Part shown: piece after piece, positions 11,658 through 22,400 of the stretch
Numbering within the stretch: the stretch's first letter is position 1
Layout: each line of letters begins with the position of its first letter
From: Solicoccozyma terricola
Lineage: Eukaryota > Basidiomycota > Tremellomycetes > Filobasidiales > Piskurozymaceae
Assembly (NCBI GenBank): GCA_001600875.1
Contig: BCLD01000015.1
Coordinates: 810,021-851,540, forward strand
DNA length: 41,520 bases
Direction: 5' to 3'
Notes under the pieces: generated by a model
The model's input: only the letters and a program-made list of their open reading frames with translations
Databases searched by the model: none
Told to the model about the DNA's origin: nothing
Program-made: the position numbers and the translations under genes

Positions 11658-12446
11658 GTTGGGTAGATGGAAAGTGCGGTTGGCTGTTGTTGAGTGGCAA
11701 GGCCGAGGTTGGATCTGGGCGGGACATCACCAACCTGAATGGCATGCCTGCCAGCGACTTAAGTACGTCTCCGCACCACGGCCCCGGCCAGCGGTTCCTT
11801 TGGTGTCCACGATGTGTTTCGTTTCAACACAACCTATCGGTCGCCGAACAGTAGGACATGACTCTCTACAACTGTCCACGATGTGTTTCGTTTCAAAACA
11901 ACCTATCTGTCTCCGAAACAGCTGGTATATTGGCCGAACGTGGTCAGGAACATATATTGGTGGAGGTCAAACACGGGCCGAAAGTTGTAGCGCGTACTTG
12001 GAAATCCATCCAATGCTCGGCATAGACATGGATGGGTTGTATACAGTAGTGTCCTGGTTACAAAGAATGCTCCGCCGCAGACCTATAGTCACCGCCGGAA
12101 ACGATCCGCTGAAACACCCGCAGCAGTCGCCAATGTTAAATGAGCTGGCGCGCAATGGTCAATTAATCGAGGGTATGTGGTCTGAATCCGCGGAATTTCC
12201 CCCCAACACTCACCACCCTTTCTTCCTGCACCCTTTGCGGTACTGGATGACCCACTGAACTTCATTGCTTGTCTATGGAATATCGTAGCCGCGGTCTTGC
12301 CAACGATTTGCCTACGTGCTGCGACAGGTGGAGGGATTGCAAAGGGGTTGATGGAGGATGGGATGATGTGGACGTTGGTTCCAGGGCTGTAGGTTGGGAG
12401 GGGGCGGGGGTTAGCTGTAGAATTGTCAGGCTCGGAGATGGATTAG
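11658..12446. other. Intergenic upstream of the SDR gene
   Basis: About 790 bp between the SDR start codon and the stop of the acidic protein gene. No convincing coding sequence. It contains a pair of ~48-bp direct repeats (11804-11851 and 11873-11921), annotated separately. It must carry the SDR promoter and the downstream gene's terminator. Confidence 0.55.
11804..11921. repeat. Pair of ~48-bp imperfect direct repeats
   Basis: Copy 1 at 11804-11851 and copy 2 at 11873-11921. Both begin TGTCCACGATGTGTTTCGTT and contain ACAACCTATC followed by a CGAA(A)CAG end, with a few substitutions and one indel between them. They sit 150-265 bp upstream of the SDR start codon. Confidence 0.85.
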
Positions 12447-13375
12447 TCACCCCATCGAGTCATCCACCACAGGTCCATCTTTCCTACTCCTCCGCTTCCT
12501 CTTGATCACCTCCTTTACATCTTCAACCACTGGCTTCCTCTTCAACGCCTTTTGTCGAGCTGCTTCAGACTCCTTGATGACTGACAACGGTAGGAGATTG
12601 GGTAGTAGGTCGAATTCAGAGTTTTCTTCATCGTCAACTAGAGATTTGTTCGATTTGTTCGATTTCTTTCCAGCCGCGACGACGACGACGTCCTCGGTGT
12701 CTGAATCATCTGCATCTGCTTCAGCAGCTTCCATCGCAGCTTGCATCCGAGCTCGTAGTCGAAGTGTCTCCTCGTCGGGATTATCTTCGCCAAAGCTTTC
12801 AGAATCAGAGTCAGAGTCGGTGTGGAATGACACTTCATCCTGGTCCACGTCGTCCTCCATCTCCTCTGAACCCGAACTCTCATCGTCGGACTCGGGCTGC
12901 TTTCCTCTCCTACTCTTGCCGACGGTCCTTTTCTCTTCTTTCTGAGCTTGAACTTTGGCAGATCGAAGTTGTCGTGCTTTCCGCTGAGCCTGTTTGGAGC
13001 TGTGTGGGGTTTGTTACGGGGTGTCATTGGTTGGAATGGGCTGTGGGGTTGGGATGATCGTGTAACGGCTGCTCACCTTTCGGCACGACTCGCTTCCTCT
13101 TCCGCTTCCTGCCTTCCCACTTGTACGCCAACTACCTCTGGCTCATCGTCCGAATCTTCCGGGGATCCGTCGTCTTCCTCGTCTGCTACGTTCGAAGCTT
13201 GCGCGGGAGCTGGACTGGCCGACTCCTCTTCCACGTCGGCGATATCATCGTCGAACACGATCTTCTTGGATGGCTTGGAGGATACGACCGGGATGGACCT
13301 GGTTGTTTGTTTGCCCATGATGATGACTGGAGGGATGATGACTGTGTGTCCCCCCTTGGACATCGACATGGACAT
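12447..13375 (-). CDS. Acidic/basic low-complexity protein, possible UTP16/BUD21-like nucleolar factor
   Basis: Two exons, 13375-13077 and 12999-12447, giving 283 residues. The sequence is strongly charged: Asp/Glu/Ser-rich blocks (VFDDDIADVEEE, EEDDGSPEDSDDEPE, SFHTDSDSDSESFGEDNPDEE) alternate with Lys/Arg-rich blocks, and a basic tail carries KRKRRSRKDGPVV. Such alternation is typical of nucleolar ribosome-biogenesis proteins. The C-terminal pattern LLPNLLPLSVIKESEAARQKALKRKP resembles the U3 snoRNA-associated (UTP16/BUD21) family, but the match is weak and made by eye. The first in-frame ATG (13375) is used; a second at 13318 (MGKQTTRS) is also reasonable. The gene is divergent from the next plus-strand gene, with 252 bp between starts. 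Confidence 0.6.
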
Positions 13376-13627
13376 GCTCTAGCAACAATTGAACGGGGGA
13401 AATCTTGAAATCACGTGACACTCCACCGGGCGATGACGTGTATTTTTCTCATTTGCCACTCGATGACGTGTAATTTCCTTCGTTTGCCCCGCTCCCTTCT
13501 CTTCTCTTCTCTTCCAGTCAAAATCTCATCGAAGGGTATTGTATCGTATCGTATCGCATTCAAGGTCAAGTGATTTCCACGGACGACCAGACGACCACAA
13601 CGACCCCGCATTACCACCATCGCCACC

Positions 13628-14559
13628 ATGTCTCTGTCCTCTACCCCCCGCATCGCCTCCCGCGTGGCTCAACGTCGTCATACACCCTCCTCCCGATCGT
13701 ACGCATCTCAGACGTCATACCCGTCTCAAACTTCCTTCAGCCCGTCTTGCTATCCTACACCGTCTGCCGCACACCCAGCCTCCATCCCCATGTCATCGAC
13801 ATCACGAACTACCACTCGATCATCTCGTAATGTAACGACTTCATCCAGATCATCCGCACCTCACACACCTCCTGCCGGTCCATCTAGTAGCTATTCGCAC
13901 ACGCACCCACATGGTGCGGCTGCTTCTGGGACGGGAAAGAAACAGCCCAGTAGACATATGGTGTGGTATCGGGAGGTGAGTGGGAGGCGTAAAAAAAAGA
14001 AATGGCGGTTAATATTAATATCTTGACTGACTTGTCGGTCGCACGCACCTCAGATCGTACCAGCTATGCTTCCCGTCATCGCAATCGGGACTGGAGTCTT
14101 TTTCGTAGGTGACATGCCCGGGGTTTTTCATCGTAATGATCACACCACCCCTCTGACGATATTGCCTAAATCTCCCTACAGGCCCTCCAACTAACTCAAA
14201 CCCACCTCTCCCACTCCCGATCCCTCGAAGAAGCCTCACTCCGCATCTCCCATCTCGAAGAAGAACTCGCTCAACTCTCTGCAAGACAAAAAAGACAGGC
14301 TGCGTCGTGGAGTGATGGATTGGGAAGAGTTATACGGATGGTGACCAGTGATAAAACTAGTGCAAATGTTACGACTGCTACTACTACGCAAAATGATAAT
14401 GCAGCGATGGAGGGTGTGGAGGGGACGACGTCGGTGGTAAACAATGGTCAAACACCGGGTCAAATGTTTGCTTCACCGACGGGAGTCGTTGGAGATCAAA
14501 TCAAGGAGACGGCGGGAGGTAGAAAAAGATCGACTTGGTGGGGATTAAGGTCGGCGTGA
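13628..14559 (+). CDS. Mitochondrial-type single-pass membrane/coiled-coil protein, unknown function
   Basis: Exons 13628-13975, 14054-14104 and 14182-14559, giving 258 residues. The N-terminus is Arg/Ser-rich with no acidic residues (RIASRVAQRRHTPSSRSYAS), as in a mitochondrial presequence. A Ser/Thr/Pro-rich linker leads to KKQPSRHMVWYREIVPAMLPVIAIGTGVFF, where the last part is a hydrophobic membrane segment coded mostly by the 51-nt exon 2. A heptad-like helix follows (SLEEASLRISHLEEELAQLS), then a Thr-rich tail ending RKRSTWWGLRSA. The layout (presequence, one membrane span, coiled coil) fits a small inner-membrane assembly or scaffolding factor, but I do not recognise the family. Confidence 0.7.
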
Positions 14560-14742
14560 GGGGTAGACCGATATCACACGAGTTAGCGCGCGCGTGGCTG
14601 CTTTTACGTTTCCTCTCTTATATGCCTTTCTTATCCCCGTTTGTTTTTATTAATCTCGTCCGTAGTCTTTGTAGATACCACCCGCTGAAAGGTTTCATGA
14701 TCATTAATGAGTTCCATACAGTGCTCCTAGGGCTAGGTTTCG

Positions 14743-16266
14743 TCATACTCGTTCCTTTTGAACTTTGAGCGAGTGTTTCTCGTATAGCTTTTGGGTGCTG
14801 TGAAGGGGGGTGGGGGGGGGGAGGAGGGGGTGAGAACTCAGGTAACGGCGGGTGACGGCGGGTACGCCCACTCACCTGNTTAAACCAGCTGTAAGACCTG
14901 TGACGCATAGCACCGGCTCCTTGAGCAACTGAAGGTCGAAGACGTCGTATGCTGCAGACACGAGTCGACGCTCAGTAAAACGTATGAAGCGCATTGACCG
15001 AAATCGACGTACAAGCAAAGACCACGTCACACCACAACTTCCGCGCAGTCCACATCGCATCGTCTAAAGCTTTCCGGGATGAAAATGTCTTTTCCTGATC
15101 ATCTGCGGTCTCTGCAATCGGCTGCCGTCGTCCTATTTGAGCTAGAGAGGTGAGGATGGGAAGCTGGGTGGTATACAGCTTCGAGAGGCCGATTATCGAC
15201 GTGAGCAGCCAGAGTCGACTGGGGAGGCGCGGGGGGAGGGGGGGAGGGGGGGAGGGGATGGATAAGTACATGCTCCATTCTCAGCCTCATCCCCACTCAC
15301 TTTGACCACTTGTCTGCCCACTGCCCTCTCCGCTTGCTAACAATACCAAGCCTGCTCAAGCAAAAGATGTCGTCTGCGAGACCGCTGAATAGAGCGAGTA
15401 TATATGTCATGAATGTAGGACCGCGTATCGGGTCATCGGAGAGGAGATGGGAGAGAGGTGCGAGAAAGTTGAGGAGGAGGAGGCATTTTCTGAGGTGTAA
15501 ACCGGGGCGACGATCAGTTCAGGCGGCCACATCGCCCTCCCGGATGCCTTGCCAGACTCACCTAGTCAAAGACAGTCCAGAAATCATCGTCCGAAGACGA
15601 TCGACATGCCGCCGTTGAGCTGGTGGTGCTTTTCGAAACATCCCCAGCAGTACATGCAAGTAGAGGTATGTTCTTGCTGTGTACTGGACACATTTCTGGT
15701 CACGAAATAGAAAAAGGGGTTAGTATGTCGACTGGAGGGTACGAGGGCGTCGCACTAACCAACACCTTGTCTCTGCCGTTACTGGTTTCCACGATGGACG
15801 CCCACACCGACACGCTGCTGAACAGATTCGACCGCGACACATCCTTTGCTTTACCTTTGCCTTTTGAGTTTGGCGTGGATGGAGGGTGCAAGGAGATGGG
15901 GGTTGCGGCACGAATGGGAGCTTCCCGGAGCGGGTCTATGGGATCCGTATTATCACTGGCGGTGAACACGTCTCCCTCGTCCGCTGACGTCAGTGATCCA
16001 GCACCTTTCATCCTTGCACGCAGAGTGGTAGTCGTCCCCTTGGACCACGATACAGTCGTCGGCGTTCCCTCCGAGACGCTCCTCGTCACAGGCGGTGGTG
16101 GTGATTCGACTGTTCTCCAAGGATCATCAGCGAGCGAGTCGGGTATCGCTGTGGATGGTTCTCGGGACTGCTTGTTGTTGTGAGAATCGCTGCGGAAAGA
16201 GGCAGAGGTCGCGAGGATCGGACGGTGAGTTGGCGAGAAGAGAGGAGGAGACGTCGGGTTGTCCAT
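14743..16266 (-). CDS. PEX11: Peroxisomal membrane protein PEX11 family, long N-terminal extension
   Basis: Exons 16266-15760, 15695-15562, 15489-15301, 15218-15013, 14951-14876 and 14797-14743, giving 388 residues. The PEX11 domain begins near residue 163 with NGRDKVLKCVQYTARTY and continues with RKCLLLLNFLAPLSHLL, ADDIFCLSRLGIVSKRR, ARKLWCDVVFASYDVFDLQ and the C-terminal QKLYEKHSLK. PEX11 proteins remodel and elongate peroxisomal membranes and drive proliferation. The family is usually 230-260 residues; here ~160 Ser/Thr/Pro-rich, probably disordered residues precede the domain, with several SP/TP sites that could be phosphorylated. Base 14879 is N, in a codon close to the last splice donor, so one residue is undetermined. 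An in-frame ATG upstream (16347) would extend the N-terminus further. Confidence 0.88.
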
Positions 16267-16449
16267 GGTGACGGCGAGGAGACGGTGTGGGTTCGACGAA
16301 GGTGGGGGGGAGCAGCGATCAAACGCGTTATAACTTGGAAATAGCACACCGCGGGGGACGGTTATCAGGACCGGGAGAACTACCGGTATGTATTTATATT
16401 TCTATCGATGAACGTCTATATGTGTGACACTTTGACCACCTCGACCCCC

Positions 16450-17337
16450 TCAGTCCTCTGCATCAATCATCGAGTAGGCAGGGGCATCCAATTTTTCATG
16501 ACCCTGGGGTGGTATTCATCTCGCGTAATCAGTCCATGCGGCGCGCCGTATTGACCAACTTCCCGCGCCTACTCACCTTGAGGAATGGCAATCCAACGAC
16601 GAAGAGGTATTCCAAGGTCTTTCCACCGGCGAGAGCGATGAGCTGGCCGGCTGCAGCAGCGGAACCACCCGTAGCGATAAGGTCGCTGCAAGGGATTGCG
16701 ACATTGTGAGACGCGGTGGATGGTTGGAGAGTGACCTCGACTCACTCGATGACGATGCAAGTCTGACCAGGTTGAATAGCATCAGAGTGCATTTCAAACT
16801 TGTCCTAGGGGGAGCGCGCGCGCATGTTGTCAGTCCATCCAAATACCAATCTCGCATACGCTCCTACTAACCACTCCATACTCCTTCTCGTAGCTGACGA
16901 CCTTGACATCTCCTGGCAGCTTTCCCTGCTTCCTGACCGGGACAAACGCCGCTCCCAGTCTCAAAGCGATGATTGGACCGAGTAGGAAGCCACGCGCATC
17001 GAGACCGACGACGACGTCTATCTTGCGGGATGGAGTGGATGGGATGGTGACGGTGGTGAGGTGGTGCATGAGATGGGTAATGAGGGTCTCGAAAGCGACC
17101 GGGTTGCGGAGGATTGGCTGGATGTAGGACGGGGGTTCAAGTCAAATGTCGTGGTGGGTTTCAGCAGACACAAGATGCTCACGAAGAGATCCAAGAACGT
17201 GATTCCCTGTCGGCCAGCCAGCCACAAAATCGTCACGTCAGAAAACTCGCTATGCCACGGACACACACCGCCTTCACCTTCTTTGGAAAGTCCGGGTGGA
17301 CTCCCAGCATGTTCTTGAGCATCTGAATGTCTGCCAT
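16450..17337 (-). CDS. APT1: Adenine phosphoribosyltransferase
   Basis: Exons 17337-17278, 17206-17183, 17117-16872, 16804-16746, 16685-16577 and 16503-16450, giving 183 residues, the normal family length. The enzyme makes AMP from adenine and PRPP in purine salvage. Signatures are [15 protein letters not shown] at the N-terminus, [29 protein letters not shown] (adenine pocket), SYEKEYG, the 13-residue PRPP-binding motif [13 protein letters not shown] with acidic pair D130-D131, and the C-terminal [12 protein letters not shown]. Exon 2 is only 24 nt yet codes a conserved strand, which supports the model. The gene is divergent from the small glycoprotein gene, 276 bp apart. Confidence 0.95.
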
Positions 17338-17613
17338 GGTGGTGTGATCGGTGCGAGGGTGTATGGAAGGTGGGCCGTATGGTGGTGCTATCGAGCCTGG
17401 TTGCAGTGAGACATTATTGACAAAATATTGGCACGTGCGGGGGACGGGAACGGGGATGGGGTCGGCGATGTCCGCTTGATGACGTGTCACATGCCAAGCT
17501 CAGCATCCGGGGGGCTGGGTGGTTCCTGAAATGCCGTGACCACCGGGTGGCCGGATCATCCCCGTCAGCCTCCTCCTCGTCCTCACGTTCATCCACCCAC
17601 ATCCAGCAAACCC

Positions 17614-18374
17614 ATGTCCACCACCCCACTCACCGTACAGGCCGGATACACACCTTGCGGAGGCCGTGGTGTGTTGAAGCAGGTGCGTAGAGCGGCGTTG
17701 AGGTGGCATCCCCGCGGCCGCACAGCTCATCGGCGATAGGCTTACCCATTTCACCACGCACAGGTCAATGTCATCCCCGGTCAAACGGTCAACATTACGT
17801 TCGGAGGTACACCGCCATTCAACATCAGTAGCACTGTATCCGCCTTCGGCAGTTCTCCCTTTGCATCCAGTTGGGTATGTTGTTGTAAATCCCCGTTCAT
17901 TCACACCGTACCCTTCGCTTCATGACTTGACTCCACCTCCAACAACAGTGCGACCAGCTAGCGAGCAACTACACCTCCCAAACGTATACATACACGTTTG
18001 ACTCGTACGTCTTTTCCTCGACGAATGGGAATGTCACGTACAACAAGACCATCCAATTGCCAGGCTTTTACGTGTATGTGGAATGTTTCAAACTGCCGCT
18101 GATGCTCGTCCTGACCACGCCTTCACCCCGGTTCACATAGCACCTTGGCGGCCGTCGAGCTCACGTCGTCTTATGATAACACGTACACCCTGTCATCCAA
18201 TTATACCATCGTCAATGCGACGACTTCTGCAGCGACGACTTCCAAAACGAGGTGAGACTGAGGGGAAATCTTGAAGCTTGTGCATATGCATACATATGTT
18301 GACCACTGCTCCCCCGAGTCAGATTCAAGGCTGGGTTGATGTTGACTGCGTTGTTGATTCTCGGTATGATTTGA
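17614..18374 (+). CDS. Small surface glycoprotein with C-terminal membrane/GPI-type tail
   Basis: Exons 17614?-17682, 17764-17874, 17949-18073, 18141-18251 and 18323-18374. The internal boundaries are well supported by phase; the 5' end is not. I recognise no enzyme family. The sequence is Ser/Thr/Asn-rich with several N-glycosylation sequons (NITF, NISS, NYTS, NVTY, NKTI, NYTI, NATT) and only two or three cysteines, as in an extracellular domain. The region VNVIPGQTVNITFGGTPPFNI resembles the beta-sandwich start of fungal wall-associated proteins. The last exon codes a short hydrophobic tail (AGLMLTALLILGMI), suggesting GPI attachment or a membrane anchor. No signal peptide is present with the ATG at 17614, so an upstream exon or another start is likely missing from this model. 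Confidence 0.6.
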
Positions 18375-19413
18375 TCGTGGTTTTTGCGGGGCGTATGCCG
18401 TCAACACCAAGCGCAGAACAATGACTCCTCTCGACTAGCCATTATTGTTTGCTCGCCAAAGCGGTCACGTGTTCATATTCTGTCCATATTCTTCATGTCC
18501 CGCGATTTCAAGGCAATGTCTTGAACTGGCGCAACTCGATTTCGGTAGGGTGAAGGAAGCTCCCGTGTGGCGCGGTCTGTCTATTTGCATGTATCCGTAC
18601 GGACGTATAAATAGGGGGCCAATATCCTCGGTATTGCCAAGCGAGGGGTAGAAGAAATCGACCAGCAGACGTCAGCATTCAGTCGTCCGTGGGTGGTGCG
18701 GGGTGGTACATCCCTAGAGAGCGTATATGCGTGAAGCAGAAGCCACTCCACGAATGACGCATAGGATGAAATTTGGGATCCGGGGTAAGTCACGACAGAT
18801 CCTCCTTTCCGGATGGGGACGACGCGGTGGATAAAGTCCCAGTCTGTTACGATGACGGCCGAGACGTTTATGCACACGAAGCAAGATCCAGTGTCTTCCA
18901 AGACATGGTGCGTCTCTAAATGCGTTTTCTGGCCTCTTGATGGTTTCTCCAGGTAGTTATTGACACGTTTATGGGGAGAGCCTGATTCTGAAGCCGCCGA
19001 AGGGGCGTTGAACGGGGTGGCTCATGCATGGAACGTCGCTCGTTGAATCCGAGAAATTGATTCATTTTGGATGACCAGTACGGATGCGGAGCGGTCATGT
19101 ACGAATCCGATTCGCTGCTGCTGGGTGCTGTGTGCTGACCCCCGCCGACGATCCCGTTATCAGATCCCGACCATCCCACGCCCAGGGCAAGTATTTGTTG
19201 TGTCACGCGTTCCTGGAATGTGTGAGGTCGGATGGGCAGCGAGGGTAGGCGGGTGGCCATCCTACATAACATCCAGTCGAGTCCCTCAGGTGGCCCCTCA
19301 TCCCATCGCTCCCCCTTCCCCCTCCCTCGACCCTCAACCCTCCCCCCTCCAGCCGCGACCACCAGCTTTCACAACCTCCATCCAAGTCCATCGCGTAACA
19401 ATCAGCGCACCGA
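18375..19413. other. Intergenic, about 1 kb, upstream of the GMC-hydrolase gene
   Basis: No gene I can support. A perfect TATAAATAG lies on the plus strand at 18606-18614 with no convincing gene 50-100 bp downstream. A 106-codon open frame on the minus strand (18581-18901) has no recognisable domain. The last ~300 bp are C/T-rich on the plus strand, as in fungal promoters, and probably contain the promoter of the next gene. Confidence 0.5.
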
Positions 19414-22400
19414 ATGGTCTCCTCATCACCCTATCGTCAGCCAGATGGCTCCCTCCCTCGTCTCTCCAGGCCTATCCCGCAGATGCTGCCATACTATGAC
19501 GTCGTCGTTATAGGATCCGGCTACGGAGCGGGCGTTGCGGCGTCTCGTATGGCCAGGGCAGGCCAAGCGGTTTGCGTTCTTGAAAGTAGGTGCAGCGTTT
19601 GGTTGTCGGCATGCGGACACGACTGACGGCGTGTCGACCGCAGAGGGTCAAGAAAAATGGCCTGGCGAGTATCCAGAAGAGGCATTAGACTGTGTAAAGG
19701 AGTTGAACATCACCGGGGAAGACGGGAAGGAGGTGGGGCGTCCCAACGGTCTTTACACGCTCAGATTTGGAGAGAATCAGAATGTTTTTTCGGGTACCGG
19801 GTGGGTGATGGTTCCGGAATGCACAGCAGCGAGTTACGACTGACAACTCGGAACGTATTCCCAGTCTCGGAGGGACCAGCTTGTTGAATGCGAATGTTGC
19901 GCTTAGGTGACTGCCGACGGTTGGTCGCGGCGGAGGTTGCAGCTGACCCCTTTTGCCGTTTGCAGGATGGATAAACGCACGATGAAGCTCGGAGAGTGGC
20001 CGGCAGTCATCAGGAATGATACAACCGCCTTGGAAAAAAGTAAGGGGGTGGCACTCTCCATCGATGCATACCACCGTATCTAATCTCATCGGTCACAGAC
20101 TACCAAAGGGCACTTGACATGCTGAAGCCGGTGGAATACCCTCACTCTCTTCCGACTCCTCGGAAGCTGCAAGTGTTGGAAGAACAGGCTAAAGTGTTGG
20201 GATATCAGGTGTGTGTGTACGTGTGCAATCGCATCGCTAGCTCACCCGTGCCTCCCCCCCCCCCCCCCCCCCCCCCCCAGGACAACTTCTACCGCCCTCC
20301 GATCACCGTCACGTTTGAAAATACCATCAATGCCGCAGGTATACAACAATACGCCTCGACGTTGAGCGGCAACGACGCGACTGGAATCAACGATGGGAGT
20401 AAGACGACCACCTTGGTGACCTACATCGCTGACGCTTGGAACCACGGTGCTGAGATCTACTGCGAGGTGGATGTACGGTATGTCATGAAGGGCGAAAACG
20501 GAAAGTGGCACGTATTCTTCGCGTGGATCGATGAAAAGCGACGGGAGTTTGCAAGAGCAGTCGAAGAGGAGCTGTTTTGGGTGGCTGCGGATGTAGGTGA
20601 ACAGAAAGGGGGGGGGGCGTCTACACCGCGGCGTGAGCTCATTTTGATTTCTACCACGCACAGACGGTATTCCTCGGTGCCGGGGCGGTGGGGAGCACGG
20701 AAATCCTGCTTCGCTCAACGGTGATGGGCCTTCCAACCTCTCAATCACTCGGATCCCACTTCAGCGGCAACGGCGACATCCTCGCGTTTGGACAGAATAT
20801 GGAACCAGAGGTGAATGGTATATCCACCGGATCCACTCCTCCTTCGAAAATCGACAAGAGCAATCCGGTAGGACCCTGTATCACCGGGATTATCGACCGT
20901 CGTGCGGCGGAGACCAATGTACTCGATGGCTACGTGATAGAAGAAGGCAGCGTACCTGGTGGGATTGCTGCTGGGCTTGACGTCATGATGCGGGCCGCGT
21001 TGGGACATGTCGACTCGAACACTCGTACGCTGTTCGAAGACATCAAGTGTCGTCTACGTGCGGCAGGGTTGGCGGTCACTGGACGGACTTTACAACACGT
21101 TCAGACGTATCTCATCATGTCTCACGATGCCGATCAAGGGCTAATCACCCTGGGAAAGACGGGAAATGCCCACATTTCCTTTCAAGGCGTGGGTCGGCAA
21201 CATCATGTCCTAAAGCTTATGGAGGTTTTGACTCGGGCGACGCTCCTGCTCGGTGGCAGGTTTATCCCCAATCCAATGTGAGTACGCGGTATACGTCGAA
21301 AACGCCCCCTCGCCCTCTGAAGTTGGTCCAACAGATGGACTACCATAGCGGGGAGAAATTTGGTGACCGTACACCCGATCGGCGGTTGTGCCATGGCAGA
21401 TAGTGCCGCCGACGGCGTTACCAATCACAAGGGGCAGGTGTTTACGGGGGAAAACGATACATCGGTCCACAAAGGGTTGTTTGTCTGCGATGGAGCGATT
21501 GTTCCGTGCGGTGAGTCGTAGTGTGTTGCCTCGGTGGGTTCAAACGACTGACCTGAAGAAAATTGCTACGCCCAGCCCTCGGCGTGAACCCCTTCCTGAC
21601 GATCACTGCGCTTGCAGAGAGGGTACTCGAGCACGCTTGTCGAGATAGGCACCTCACGATAGACTACACCCCGGCCACTCGTCCAATCGACTTTGAGAGA
21701 CCTATGGTGGTAAAGCGAGAAATTCCTCCCATTATCATCGCACGCGACGGTGGCGTCAGCTTCTCGGAAGTCATGCACGGTTTCTTCTCCACCCAGGTCG
21801 GCACTGAACCTTGGACGGAACGCACGTCGTATCGAACGCAACAATCCATCTTCCAAGCTGCTGTCCGTCAGGCAGCTCTATCGGACTCGCGATTACGATT
21901 CTTCCTCACCATTCTGGCTTACGATGTCAATGCACTCACGGATATTGAAAATTCGTCGGCCGATATCGAGGGATCCGTCAATTGCCGAGCTCTGAGCGCT
22001 CAACCTTTGCTTGTAATGCCTGGCAGCAAATTCAAGCTGTTTACAAAATCGGAAAGCGTCGCTGCATCGCAAAATTTGTGCTATGCACTCAAGCTAAGAT
22101 CCGTGGAAGGGAAAAATTTCTTTTTGCGCGGGATAAAGGTCGTCGATTCGCTGTCATCAAAGGGGCCTTGGTTCTTCTGGACTCAAACGACGACGCTCTA
22201 CGTCACCGTGTTCAACGGCAGTACCCCTGACGAAGAGCGGATCGTTGGTCGTGGAATCATCAAGCTCGACCTGTCGGACTTTGCACAGGAGATTCGGAGT
22301 GTAGAAACGTTGTCCTCCAGCAGGGTTCCGTTGTTGGGACCGTTGGCACGGTTTGTGGAATACTTTGCTACGCAGTCTGCGAAATACGTGGCAATGCCGT

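Noticed and set aside
18581..18901. 106-codon open frame on the minus strand
   Set aside because: No recognisable domain, no splice or promoter support; could be chance in a GC-rich intergenic region.
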